Origin: Paraburkholderia sartisoli
GTDB lineage: Bacteria; Pseudomonadota; Gammaproteobacteria; Burkholderiales; Burkholderiaceae
Assembly (NCBI RefSeq): GCF_900107685.1
Contig: NZ_FNRQ01000004.1
Span: 186,001-250,000, forward strand
Length of the DNA stretch: 64,000 nt
Direction: 5' to 3'
The notes under the pieces were generated by a model, which had not been told where the DNA came from, made no database searches, and was given only the letters and a program-made list of their open reading frames with translations. The translations under genes were made by a program, and so were the position numbers. Shown piece by piece: positions 36,765 to 45,051 of this stretch. Within the stretch, counting starts at the first letter, position 1, and every line of letters starts with the position of its first letter.

Positions 36765-37517
36765 TCAGTACGTCGCGCGACCACCGGACAGATCGAACAC
36801 CGAGCCTGTGCTGAACGCGCAGTCTTCGGAAGACAGCCAGAGAATCAGCGATGCCGCTTCTTCGGGCAGTAAAAAGCGGTTCATCGGAATCTTCGAGAGC
36901 ATGTAGTCGATGTGTTCCTGCGCCATCGAATCGAAGATTTCGGTTTTTGCCGCAGCGGGCGTGACCGCGTTGACGAGAATATTGCTGGTGGCGAGTTCCT
37001 TGCCGAGCGACTTCGTGAGCCCGATAAGGCCGGCCTTCGAAGCGCTGTAGTGCGACGCGTTCGGGTTGCCCTCCTTGCCCGCGACCGATGCAATATTGAC
37101 GATGCGCCCGTACCCCTGCTTCAGCATCTGCGGAACCACGGCACGGCTGGTCAGATAGGGGCCGATCAGGTTCACGTCGATCACGCGCCGCCATACGTCG
37201 GGCTCGAGTTCCCACGTTTTGCCGTTGCCGCCCGTGATGCCCGCGCAGTTGATCAGCACATGAATCGCACCGTGCTGCTCGACGGTTCGGGTGGTTGCCT
37301 GCGCAACGGATGCTTCGCTGGTCAGCTCGACGACTTCGGCGGTGACCTTGCCGTGTTCGGCCAGTTCGCGCTGGCTGCGCACGAGACGATCGGCATCGAC
37401 GTCCCAGAGGGCGACGGATGCGCCCGACTGCAGCGCCCGCTGCGCCACCGCGTAGCCGATACCGCGCGCCCCACCGGTGATGACGACGACGCGGTTGTCC
37501 AGATCGATACGGTTCAT
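36765..37517 (-). CDS. Short-chain dehydrogenase, probable 2-keto-3-deoxy-L-rhamnonate 4-dehydrogenase
   Basis: 250 residues from MNRIDLDNRVVVITGGARG with AGGAG upstream. SDR features: TGGARGIG at 14-21, NCAGITG, catalytic Ser/Tyr/Lys in NIASVAGKEGNPNASHYSASK-type region, C-terminal FDLSGGRATY. First gene of the minus-strand unit SDR-MFS-rhmD-SDR. In the diketo-hydrolase route an SDR oxidises 2-keto-3-deoxy-L-rhamnonate to the 2,4-diketo compound. The hydrolase that would finish the route is not in this window. Confidence 0.78.
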   Translation of the reverse strand: MNRIDLDNRVVVITGGARGIGYAVAQRALQSGASVALWDVDADRLVRSQRELAEHGKVTAEVVELTSEASVAQATTRTVEQHGAIHVLINCAGITGGNGKTWELEPDVWRRVIDVNLIGPYLTSRAVVPQMLKQGYGRIVNIASVAGKEGNPNASHYSASKAGLIGLTKSLGKELATSNILVNAVTPAAAKTEIFDSMAQEHIDYMLSKIPMNRFLLPEEAASLILWLSSEDCAFSTGSVFDLSGGRATY

Positions 37518-37687
37518 TGCTGTCTCCTGCAATTGGCTTGACTGTTTATGTCGCCAATATACGGGCAGGGCGATAGCGCAACAATTCGACTATTGGATGC
37601 GGTGATAACAAAAACGGATTGAGGCTGCGGGTGAGCGTAGCAGCGACATGGTTCATCGTGCGATGAATCGAAAGCCCTGGGCGTTCC

Positions 37688-37945
37688 TCATGCAAGTGGC
37701 GTTTTCTGGTCGCCAGCAGAGCGCCACGGACCATGACGGGTGAGGTTGCCGCTGAAGTACGGCAGCACAAACAGGTAGAGCCCCGTGAGCAGCAGGAGGG
37801 CCAGCGGCAGCAGCGGCGCGTAGGTGACCCAGGGCGGCGGCGGGTGATTTCCCAGGGCCATGGCAACGAAGTTGGCGATAACCGTCAGCGTGAAGATGAC
37901 GGATACCCAGCGGTGAAACTGGCGAATCCAGCTACCGGCGTTCAT
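37688..37945 (-). CDS. Small two- or three-helix membrane protein
   Basis: 85 residues. Hydrophobic segments are VSVIFTLTVIANFVAMAL (about 14-31) and YAPLLPLALLLLTGLYLFVLPY (about 42-63). The opening RQFHRWVSVIF resembles small cytochrome-b-like or PepSY-type membrane proteins, but that is not enough for a function. Its start overlaps the VOC gene stop by 4 bp, so it belongs to the AraC-VOC-membrane protein operon. Confidence 0.72.
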   Translation of the reverse strand: MNAGSWIRQFHRWVSVIFTLTVIANFVAMALGNHPPPPWVTYAPLLPLALLLLTGLYLFVLPYFSGNLTRHGPWRSAGDQKTPLA

Positions 37946-38358
37946 GTCGCGCTCCCCGCGGCCTGGATCATCTTCCAGCCGTTGCCGGCGGGATCGCGAA
38001 AGCCGGCATCGACGCTGCCGAAGCGGTCAACCGGCTCCTGGGTGAATTCCACGCCGCGGGCTTTCAGCTGCGCGTAGCTGGCGCGACAGTCAGTCACGGA
38101 AAGGACGAGAGGTGGCATGGCCCCCTTGGCGACCATGGCGCGCAGCGTTTGCGCCGTGGCCTCGTCGTGAATGGGCGGGCCGGGTGCGAAGAGACCAAGC
38201 TGGAACGAGGGCTGATCCGGATGTTGCACCGTGAGCCAGCGGTAGAGACCGTTGCGCACATCCGTGTGTACACGAAACCCGAGCTTGTCGACGTAGAAAG
38301 CGAGCGCTTCGTCCTGGTTGTCGACGTACACGCCCACTACATTGATACCTTGATTCAT
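37942..38358 (-). CDS. VOC (glyoxalase/bleomycin resistance) family protein
   Basis: 138 residues with two beta-alpha-beta-beta-beta modules: VVGVYVDNQDEALAFYVDKLGFRVHTD and LVLSVTDCRASYAQLKARGVEF. The end FRDPAGNGWKMIQ gives the usual aromatic/Glu region, although the terminal metal Glu appears replaced (GNGWKM). Metal-dependent lyase, dioxygenase or binding protein; no substrate is indicated. ATGA overlaps with both neighbours show coupled translation. Confidence 0.85.
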   Translation of the reverse strand: MNQGINVVGVYVDNQDEALAFYVDKLGFRVHTDVRNGLYRWLTVQHPDQPSFQLGLFAPGPPIHDEATAQTLRAMVAKGAMPPLVLSVTDCRASYAQLKARGVEFTQEPVDRFGSVDAGFRDPAGNGWKMIQAAGSAT

Positions 38359-38897
38359 TGCGCCTCCGTGGTTGGTGGACGGAATGTATCTCCGGCCACG
38401 CGGCGGCGCTTCTCCAAAACTGCGATGGTGAGATCGGGACGCTGCGCGGCCTTCAGAATGCAGGCGGGTACGCGGTCGATCTGAGGCATGCTGGCCTGGA
38501 GTTCGACACGCATCGCGCTGGGGCTTTGGCCCGTGATGTCGCGGAAGATGCGGCCGAAGGTGCCCAGGCTCTCCCAGCCGGTAGCAAAGGCAATTTCCGT
38601 GATGCTGAGCTGGGTGTCGCGCAGCAGGGTGGTGGCCTGCTCGATGCGCCGTGTCAGCAGGTAGCGGTGCGGCGGAACGCCGAAGGCCCGCTTGAAGGAG
38701 TGCGCGAAATGGGCTTCCGAGACGCCGCTGATCTCGGCCAGACGCCTGACGGGCCAGGCCTCATGCGAGGCGGCGTCCATGCGGTCTTTGGCCCGTAGCA
38801 GGCGGCGCAGTAAAGCCGGGGCTTGCAACGCGTCCGCGCCGACCGGGACAGGGGACGGGCAAGGCGGCCTGGCATGATGATCTTCGCGAGGGGGCAT
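38355..38897 (-). CDS. AraC-family regulator
   Basis: 180 residues. The AraC DNA-binding domain (about 35-140) has both helix-turn-helix units: VRRLAEISGVSEAHFAHSFKRAFG and SITEIAFATGWESLGTFGRIFRDITG, split here by the linker RYLLTRRIEQATTLLRD. The N-terminus is short with no sugar-binding cupin, and the C-terminal tail of 40 residues has no known motif. It heads the operon with the VOC protein and membrane protein, which it probably controls. Confidence 0.85.
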   Translation of the reverse strand: MPPREDHHARPPCPSPVPVGADALQAPALLRRLLRAKDRMDAASHEAWPVRRLAEISGVSEAHFAHSFKRAFGVPPHRYLLTRRIEQATTLLRDTQLSITEIAFATGWESLGTFGRIFRDITGQSPSAMRVELQASMPQIDRVPACILKAAQRPDLTIAVLEKRRRVAGDTFRPPTTEAQ

Positions 38898-38959
38898 GAT
38901 TTCCTGAGGGCTGGCGGGATACGGTTAGTTCAGGCTCAACACTGTACCCGCGACGACAA

Positions 38960-39667
38960 TCAGGCCGCCGCGCCCACGGCATGCGCGCGGCGCAGACGTT
39001 CGCGGCTGTTGCTCAGATGCATCCGCATCGCGGCACGCGCGTCGTCGGCATCCTGGCGCTCGATCGCGCGATAGATCTGCTCGTGCTCGTTCAGCACGTT
39101 GCGCAGATGCTCGATGTGATCCAGTTCGGCGATCTCCGCGGACCCGAGCCGTGTGCGCGGACTCACCGCGCGGCCCAGCTGGCTCAGCACGTCGAAGAAG
39201 TAGCGATTCCCGCTTGCCCGCGCGATCTGCAAATGAAATTCGATGTCGTGCGCGAGCACGTCGGTGCTGCCACGTTCCAGCTCGGAGCCGAAGCGATCAA
39301 GCGCGCTGCGAATCTGCTGCAGATGCTGCGCCGTGCGCCGGGCCGCCGCCAGCGCAGCCGCAGCCGCCTCGACGTCGATCCGGAACTCGATGATGGCCAT
39401 CACGTCGAGCATGCTCGAAAGATCCGCCACCGGAATGCGCATCTGCTCTTCCTTCTCCGGCTCGCGCACGAACGTGCCGATGCCGTGGCGTGTCTCGACC
39501 ACATGGGCCGCCTGCAGCCGCGAGATCGCCTCGCGCACCACGGACCGGCTCACGGAGAGCTGCTTCATCATTTCCACCTCGGTGGGAATCCTGTCGCCGG
39601 GCCTCAGGGCGCCGCGACGGATCTCCTCGGAGAGGGTGGCCACTACCTTTTCAGTCAGGCTGCTCAT
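38960..39667 (-). CDS. GntR-family regulator, FadR/FCD subfamily
   Basis: 235 residues. Winged helix 1-70 (LSEEIRRGALRPGDRIPTE, VSRSVVREAISRLQAA, THGIGTFV-type wing) and an all-helical FCD domain (about 90-225) with a His-rich metal site (EFHLQIARASGNRYFF, HIEHLRNVLNEHEQIYRAI). It is divergent from another GntR gene at 39923, to which it is clearly related; the two look like diverged copies. It may share control of the glucarate genes. Confidence 0.88.
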   Translation of the reverse strand: MSSLTEKVVATLSEEIRRGALRPGDRIPTEVEMMKQLSVSRSVVREAISRLQAAHVVETRHGIGTFVREPEKEEQMRIPVADLSSMLDVMAIIEFRIDVEAAAAALAAARRTAQHLQQIRSALDRFGSELERGSTDVLAHDIEFHLQIARASGNRYFFDVLSQLGRAVSPRTRLGSAEIAELDHIEHLRNVLNEHEQIYRAIERQDADDARAAMRMHLSNSRERLRRAHAVGAAA

Positions 39668-39847
39668 CGATGGTTTGCTGGGTAATCAACAGGAAAGACG
39701 GGTGTCGGCCGGGCGAAAGATGTCATCTGACGTCTCGGCGCCCTGCCATCATAGCGCCAGCGCGGCGCAATGACGATGCCCCAGGCGCAATTCACCCCCC
39801 ATTGAGAGCTGCAACCGCTTCGGCGTCGGCCCTGCCAGAATCACATA

Positions 39848-39875
39848 TTGGCATCGTTGTCGGACAACGTATAAT
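39848..39875 (+). promoter_or_regulatory. Promoter with operator in the spacer, gntR at 39923
   Basis: TTGGCA (39848-39853), 16 bp, TATAAT (39870-39875). The spacer contains the perfect palindrome CGTTGTC-G-GACAACG at 39855-39869. A repressor bound there would block RNA polymerase, so this is likely an autoregulatory site. A near copy occurs before the glucarate transporter gene. Confidence 0.72.
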
Positions 39876-39922
39876 CAAAACATAATAGCGAAAACGACAG
39901 CGCATCTATCAGGAGTGTTTGC

Positions 39923-40678
39923 ATGGCAGTGTCCCCAATTCCGCCCCCACCCCCGGCACCCCAACGCGTGCGCGGCAGCCTTGCGGATCTGGTGGTGAAC
40001 TACGTCAGGGAACAGGTTGCGTCGCACGCGCTGAAGCCGGGCGACCAGTTGCCGACCGAAACCGCCTTGATGTCCCTGCTCGGCGTCAGCCGTACGGTTG
40101 TGCGTGAAGCCATTTCGCGCCTTCAGGCAAGCGCCGTGATCGAGACGCGGCACGGCATCGGCAGCTTCGTGCTAGAACCGCGTCACCAGCCGCTCGGCCT
40201 CGACGTGGTCCCCGCGACGACGCTGGCCGATCTTTTGTCGGTGCTGGAACTGCGCATCAGCCTCGAAACGGAATGCGCGGGTCTCGCCGCGCAGCGCGCG
40301 ACAGAGCAGGACATCGCGAACATCCGCACCGCCCTCGAAGAAACGGGCCGCACGGGCGGCGACAGCACGGCCGCGGATTTGCGGTTCCACATCTCGGTGG
40401 CGCGCGCGACAGGCAACCGGTATTTCGTCGACATCCTCACGCAAATGGGCGCGGCGCTGATTCCGCGTCACCGTATCGATTCGCCGGGTATCGCGCACAG
40501 CGATCCGGCCGCGTACATGGCACGTGTGAACATCGAACACGAAAGCATCCTCGACGCGATCACCCGACGCGACCCGGAAGGCGCGCGCGCCGCGATGCGG
40601 ATGCATCTGTCGGGCAGTCGCGAACGCCTGCGCCGCGCAAGCCAGACGCCCGAAGAGAATGCTGAAGGCCTTGCCTGA
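39923..40678 (+). CDS. GntR-family regulator, FadR/FCD subfamily, probable glucarate-gene repressor
   Basis: 251 residues. After a proline-rich N-terminus (SPIPPPPPAPQRVRG), the winged helix shows VREQVASHALKPGDQLPTE, VSRTVVREAISRLQAS and RHGIGSFV. The FCD domain carries the metal-type residues in RFHISVARATGNRYFV and NIEHESILDAI. Its own promoter and that of the downstream glucarate transporter share the GTTGTCGGACAAC operator, so it probably represses both. A terminator at 40700-40724 ends its transcript. Confidence 0.88.
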   Translation: MAVSPIPPPPPAPQRVRGSLADLVVNYVREQVASHALKPGDQLPTETALMSLLGVSRTVVREAISRLQASAVIETRHGIGSFVLEPRHQPLGLDVVPATTLADLLSVLELRISLETECAGLAAQRATEQDIANIRTALEETGRTGGDSTAADLRFHISVARATGNRYFVDILTQMGAALIPRHRIDSPGIAHSDPAAYMARVNIEHESILDAITRRDPEGARAAMRMHLSGSRERLRRASQTPEENAEGLA

Positions 40679-40699
40679 GGCATCTGGCAATCCAGCAGA

Positions 40700-40724
40700 A
40701 AAGCGGCCGACGGCCGCTTTTTTT
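40700..40724 (+). terminator. Rho-independent terminator after gntR
   Basis: AAAGCGGCC-GAC-GGCCGCTTT followed by more T residues to 40724: nine perfect pairs and a T-run. It isolates the gntR transcript from the gudP promoter. Confidence 0.9.
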
Positions 40725-40988
40725 ACGCGTGGCCGCAGCCGCGGTTGCGCCGCTCGCCCTCGCCGTTCCTGTTCAAACGAACCGCAACACGCCCCGCTTC
40801 CGGGTCAATCGCCGGTAACGGCGGCCTGCGCACCCGCCGGGCCATCGCGGCATCACGGTTTTTTGTAAAAAAATTCAACATCGGTCATCAGATCACGAAC
40901 CATCACCCGGCCCTGAATCGCCATCCATGAAATCCAGAAAATCCTGTATTAAAGGCATTCAGCGCCATAAATCAGGGTAAACACTGCG

Positions 40989-41031
40989 TTGGAAAACGTC
41001 ATCCCGGAAGAGTAGACTGTCGTCCGACAAC
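40989..41031 (+). promoter_or_regulatory. gudP promoter with GntR operator
   Basis: TTGGAA (40989-40994), 18 bp, TAGACT (41013-41018), then GTCGTCCGACAAC at 41019-41031, which differs by one base from the palindrome at 39855-39869 read on the other strand. The operator would cover the transcription start. The rest of 40725-41126 has no gene. Confidence 0.62.
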
Positions 41032-41126
41032 ATACAACAAACACGCTTACGGACGATCACCCACAGTCCCGCCGGCGCCGCGTTGTTTTCGACCAGGCCA
41101 ACACGCTGGCCAATACTGGAGACATC

Positions 41127-42458
41127 TTGACCTCTACTCTCACCACCGCGACCGGCCCGCTCGATTCAGCGGTCTCCAAGGTCAAGCGGCATGTGCTGCC
41201 GCTCTTTCTCGTGATGTTTATCGCGAACTACATCGACCGCGTCAACATCGGTTTCGTGAACACCCATCTGCAGACGGACCTGGGCCTCGGCGCCGCCGCC
41301 TACGGATTCGGCAGCGGCCTCTTCTTCATCGGCTATGCGCTCTTCGAGGTGCCGTCGAATGTGTTGATGCAGAAGTACGGCGCACGCGCCTGGCTCACGC
41401 GCATCATGGGCACGTGGGGCATCGTGGCCGCATCGATGGTGTTCGTGCGCAACGACACGTCGTTCTATGTGCTGCGATTCCTGCTGGGCGTCGCCGAGGC
41501 CGGGTTCTTCCCTGGCGTCGTTTACTACTTCACGCAATGGCTGCCGCAAAAAGAGCGCGGCAAGGCCATCGCGGTTTTCCTCTCAGGGTCGGCGCTCGCC
41601 TCCGTGCTTTCCGGCCCGATCAGCGGCGCCCTGCTTTCGATCAAGGGTGCCGGGCTTCACGGCTGGCAGTGGATGTTTCTCATCGAGGGCGGCTTTTCGG
41701 TCGTGCTGTGCGGCGCGAGCTGGCTGCTGCTGAAGTCCCGCATCAGCGACGCCACGTGGCTCACGGCTGAGGAGCAACGGGCGCTCACGTCGTCCATCGC
41801 CGCCGAGCAGGCCGCGCGCGACGCCCAGGGCGCCGCGCGCCTGCCGACGATCAAGCTGCTGAAAGATCCACAGATCCTGCTGTTCTGCTTCCTGTACTTC
41901 GCGATTCAACTCACGATTTACGCCGCCACCTTCTGGCTTCCGACGATCATCAGAAAGATGGGCGGCCTCTCGGACTTCCAGGTGGGTCTTCTCAACTCCA
42001 TCCCCTGGCTGATTGCGATGGTCGCGATGTACTGTTTTGCGGTACTTTCTGCAAAGTGGCGCCATCAGCAGGCCTGGCTTGCCGTCGCGCTCGTGATCGC
42101 CGCATGCGGACTGTTCGCCTCGACGTCGGGAAATCCGGTCCTGTCGTTTGTCGCCATCTGCTTTTCCGCCATCGGGTTCAAGGCCGCCTCGTCGCTCTTC
42201 TGGCCGATTCCCCAGGGCTATCTCGATGCCCGTGTGGCGGCTGCGGTGATCGCGCTCATCAACTCCGTCGGAAATCTTGGAGGGTTCTTTGCACCTGCCG
42301 CGTTTGGTTACCTCCAGCAGCACACCGGCTCGATTTCCGGTGGCCTGTATGCGCTGGGCGTGGCATCGCTCATCGCGGCGGCAGCCGGCTTTTTTACCCG
42401 CAGCCGTCTCGTGAATCGCGACCCGCTGGTAGAGGCCGCCCAAAGCAAGGCTCACTGA
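41127..42458 (+). CDS. gudP: D-glucarate/galactarate MFS transporter
   Basis: 443 residues from a TTG start with GGAGA nine bases upstream. ACS-family features of the GudP/GarP group: ANYIDRVNIGFVNTHLQTDLG region, FEVPSNVLMQKYGARAW, GVAEAGFFPGVVYYFTQWLP. About twelve membrane segments. It imports glucarate or galactarate by proton symport. The glucarate dehydratase gene follows 72 bp downstream, and the GntR operator lies at its promoter. Confidence 0.87.
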   Translation: MTSTLTTATGPLDSAVSKVKRHVLPLFLVMFIANYIDRVNIGFVNTHLQTDLGLGAAAYGFGSGLFFIGYALFEVPSNVLMQKYGARAWLTRIMGTWGIVAASMVFVRNDTSFYVLRFLLGVAEAGFFPGVVYYFTQWLPQKERGKAIAVFLSGSALASVLSGPISGALLSIKGAGLHGWQWMFLIEGGFSVVLCGASWLLLKSRISDATWLTAEEQRALTSSIAAEQAARDAQGAARLPTIKLLKDPQILLFCFLYFAIQLTIYAATFWLPTIIRKMGGLSDFQVGLLNSIPWLIAMVAMYCFAVLSAKWRHQQAWLAVALVIAACGLFASTSGNPVLSFVAICFSAIGFKAASSLFWPIPQGYLDARVAAAVIALINSVGNLGGFFAPAAFGYLQQHTGSISGGLYALGVASLIAAAAGFFTRSRLVNRDPLVEAAQSKAH

Positions 42459-42530
42459 CCGCCCCCGGCGGATGTTCAACCCAAAGCAAATCGACTCACG
42501 CCAGCCGGGGTCTCAAACATACAAGGTTCA

Positions 42531-43892
42531 ATGCTCATGTCCACTCCTACCCTGCAATCGAACGCCACGCCAACGGTCATCGAACTGCGCGTCGTGCCAG
42601 TCGCCGGCCGCGACAGCATGCTGCTGAACCTGAGCGGCGCGCATGGTCCGTTCTTCACGCGTAACGTGGTGATCCTGCGCGACAGCGCCGGCAATACCGG
42701 CGTGGGTGAGGTGCCCGGCGGCGAGAGCATCCGCAAGACCATCGACGACGCACGCGGGCTGGTCGTCGGCCAGTCGATCGGCAATCTTCAGGCCGTGCTC
42801 AACAAGGTGCGCACGCAGTTCGCCGACCGCGACGCGGGGGGACGCGGGCTGCAGACGTTCGACCTGCGCACGACCATTCACGCGGTAACGGCGCTCGAAG
42901 CCGCGCTGCTCGACCTGCTCGGACAACATCTGGGCGTGCCGGTCGCCGCGCTGCTGGGCGAAGGCCAGCAACGCGACGAAGTCGAAATGCTCGGATATCT
43001 GTTCTATGTCGGCGACCGCAAAAAAACCGACCTGCCGTATGCAAGCGGCGCGGAAGGCCGCGACGACTGGGAGCGCGTGCGCACCGAGGAAGCGATGACG
43101 CCCGAAGCCGTGGTGCGTCTCGCCGAAGCCGCCCAGGCGCGCTATGGCTTTAACGACTTCAAGCTGAAAGGCGGCGTGCTTGCCGGCGACGCCGAAATCG
43201 AAGCGGTGACCGCTCTCGCGGAGCGCTTTCCGAACGCCCGCGTGACGCTTGATCCGAACGGCGCGTGGTCGCTGGCGGAGGCGATCCGCCTGTGCCGCGA
43301 CAAGCACGACGTGCTCGCCTATGCGGAAGATCCGTGCGGCGCGGAGAACGGCTACTCGGGCCGCGAGGTGATGGCTGAATTCCGTCGTGCAACCGGTCTG
43401 CCGACCGCCACCAACATGATCGCCACGGACTGGCGCCAGATGGGTCACGCGATCCAGCTGCAATCCGTCGACATTCCGCTCGCCGATCCGCACTTCTGGA
43501 CGATGCAGGGCTCGGTGCGTGTCGCGCAGATGTGCAACGAGTGGGGCCTGACCTGGGGTTCGCATTCGAACAACCACTTCGACATTTCGCTCGCGATGTT
43601 CACGCAGGTCGCGGCGGCCGCGCCCGGCAAGATCACCGCCATCGACACGCACTGGATCTGGCAGGACGGGCAGTCCCTGACGCGCGAGCCGCTGCAGATT
43701 GTCGGCGGCAAGGTGAAGGTGCCGGAAAAGGCGGGCCTCGGCGTCGAACTCGATATGGATGCGCTCGACAAAGCCCACGCGCTGTATCAACAGCATGGCC
43801 TCGGCGCCCGCGATGACGGCGTCGCGATGCAATATCTGATCCCGAACTGGAAGTTCGACAACAAGCGGCCCTGCCTCGTGCGCGGGGCCTGA
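42531..43892 (+). CDS. gudD: D-glucarate dehydratase
   Basis: 453 residues, enolase superfamily, glucarate dehydratase subgroup. Seen: [15 protein letters not shown], the base FKLKGG (KxK), the metal Asp in LDPNGAW, NMIATDW and the second base His in [15 protein letters not shown]. It makes 5-dehydro-4-deoxy-D-glucarate. The start may be the first or second Met (MLMSTP). No dehydratase/decarboxylase or aldehyde dehydrogenase for the following steps is present nearby. Confidence 0.94.
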   Translation: MLMSTPTLQSNATPTVIELRVVPVAGRDSMLLNLSGAHGPFFTRNVVILRDSAGNTGVGEVPGGESIRKTIDDARGLVVGQSIGNLQAVLNKVRTQFADRDAGGRGLQTFDLRTTIHAVTALEAALLDLLGQHLGVPVAALLGEGQQRDEVEMLGYLFYVGDRKKTDLPYASGAEGRDDWERVRTEEAMTPEAVVRLAEAAQARYGFNDFKLKGGVLAGDAEIEAVTALAERFPNARVTLDPNGAWSLAEAIRLCRDKHDVLAYAEDPCGAENGYSGREVMAEFRRATGLPTATNMIATDWRQMGHAIQLQSVDIPLADPHFWTMQGSVRVAQMCNEWGLTWGSHSNNHFDISLAMFTQVAAAAPGKITAIDTHWIWQDGQSLTREPLQIVGGKVKVPEKAGLGVELDMDALDKAHALYQQHGLGARDDGVAMQYLIPNWKFDNKRPCLVRGA

Positions 43893-44533
43893 CACTCACC
43901 TGGCAGCGGGAACCGGATCACGCGCCGCCAGCAGTTGGTGCGCGCGGAAGAACAGCCGGGCAACGCCTCGCGCGATGTCCGGCAATTCATCAAATTGCCC
44001 GCGGAATCCGCTTCGTTTCGATGGATTGAATCGATGTCCTCGCGCCTACACTTGTTTTCATGGGGCGAATCATTGCACCATCGACGCGGTCCCCTCCGCG
44101 TTGCGTTGAACCGTACCGTTGACCGTTTTTCACGTAGTGGTTGTAGACGTAGCAGCACATGCAGTACATGGATGAAGCACCTTCAAATAAATGTATCTGG
44201 GGTTTGCTGCAGGTAACAAAAGAAGGACCGGATGTTGGTAACACGCAGTCAAGGTAGTAACAACCGCGTTGTAGATGATGGCGATACGTCGGCGGGCTTC
44301 CACGGGTCCGCTCGACTTTCCATCCTGTCAGGCCCTGTTCCCTCGTGGAACGGGGCTTTTTTTTCGTCTTCGGATGGCGTGCACAGCGGACGCATCCGCG
44401 CGCCATGTGCTTTAAGCCTGCCTTAATTGTCGGCGATCATGATGCCTGCACGGACTCTGGTCCGAGACCCCCGGTTCCGTTTTCAACGCGTGACGGGCGG
44501 CGCCCTGCGTTACCGAAGAAGGTTCAAATCATC
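43893..44533. other. Gene-free interval of about 640 bp
   Basis: No credible coding frame. The first half holds nothing recognised apart from a weak TTGACC-17-TGTAGA promoter-like pair at 44119-44147. A strong terminator lies at 44332-44364, 440 bp past gudD and 170 bp before the next gene. Confidence 0.5.
44332..44364 (+). terminator. Strong Rho-independent terminator
   Basis: GCCCTGTTCC-CTCGT-GGAACGGGGC (ten pairs with one G-T) followed by eight T residues. It is far from gudD, so it either ends a long untranslated tail or a small RNA transcribed from within 43893-44331. Confidence 0.9.
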
Positions 44534-45007
44534 ATGTCTGCAAAATCGCACACCCGCAAACACACCCAGTCCGCCATGTCGCCGCTGCTGCGCGCGCTCA
44601 CGTTCAGCCGGGCCGCGCACGAGCCCGTGACGCGGGCCATGCTGCTGCAGTGTTATACCGGTCTCGATGCATTCCGCCGTGGTCATGGCTCGCGTGAACT
44701 GTTCACGACGCTTGGCCGGCAGCTGCTGGTCGCCGGGGAGCTTTGCCACCTCGGTTATGAAAGCAGCGACCGGATGGCGATTGAGGAAGCGCACGCCGCG
44801 ATGATGCAGATCGATACCGTCGCGCGCGAAAGCGGCATCTGGGCGATGAGCGACATCGACTACGCGTGGCTCTGTTTCGCGCTGGACGTCTTTGCGCGCC
44901 AGCTCGCGGCCGCGTCGCTCGAAGACATTGCGATGGCCGAAACGAAGATGATCAAAGGGTTGCTCACGGCCGGACGTATCCCCGCGCCCGCGGACGCGTC
45001 GTCGTAA
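44534..45007 (+). CDS. Conserved-looking hypothetical protein
   Basis: 157 residues from MSAKSHTRKHTQSAMSPLL, largely alpha-helical and hydrophilic, with no signal peptide or membrane segment. Notable stretches are LLRALTFSRAAHEPVTRAML and YTGLDAFRRGHGSRELF, then a helical core to residue 150 (SDIDYAWLCFALDVFARQLAAA). It is similar in style to small Burkholderia proteins of unknown role. It is convergent with the AAHS transporter gene. No function is proposed. Confidence 0.7.
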   Translation: MSAKSHTRKHTQSAMSPLLRALTFSRAAHEPVTRAMLLQCYTGLDAFRRGHGSRELFTTLGRQLLVAGELCHLGYESSDRMAIEEAHAAMMQIDTVARESGIWAMSDIDYAWLCFALDVFARQLAAASLEDIAMAETKMIKGLLTAGRIPAPADASS

Positions 45008-45051
45008 CGACGCGTTCCGCCAACCGGCGCGTTCTCCGGCGTGGTTTGCGC

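Noticed and set aside
37532..37558. ATTGGC-N15-GCCAAT inverted repeat before the rhamnose SDR gene
   Set aside because: Arms are short and the spacer long; it shares no sequence with the candidate site at 32248, so I do not list it as a feature.
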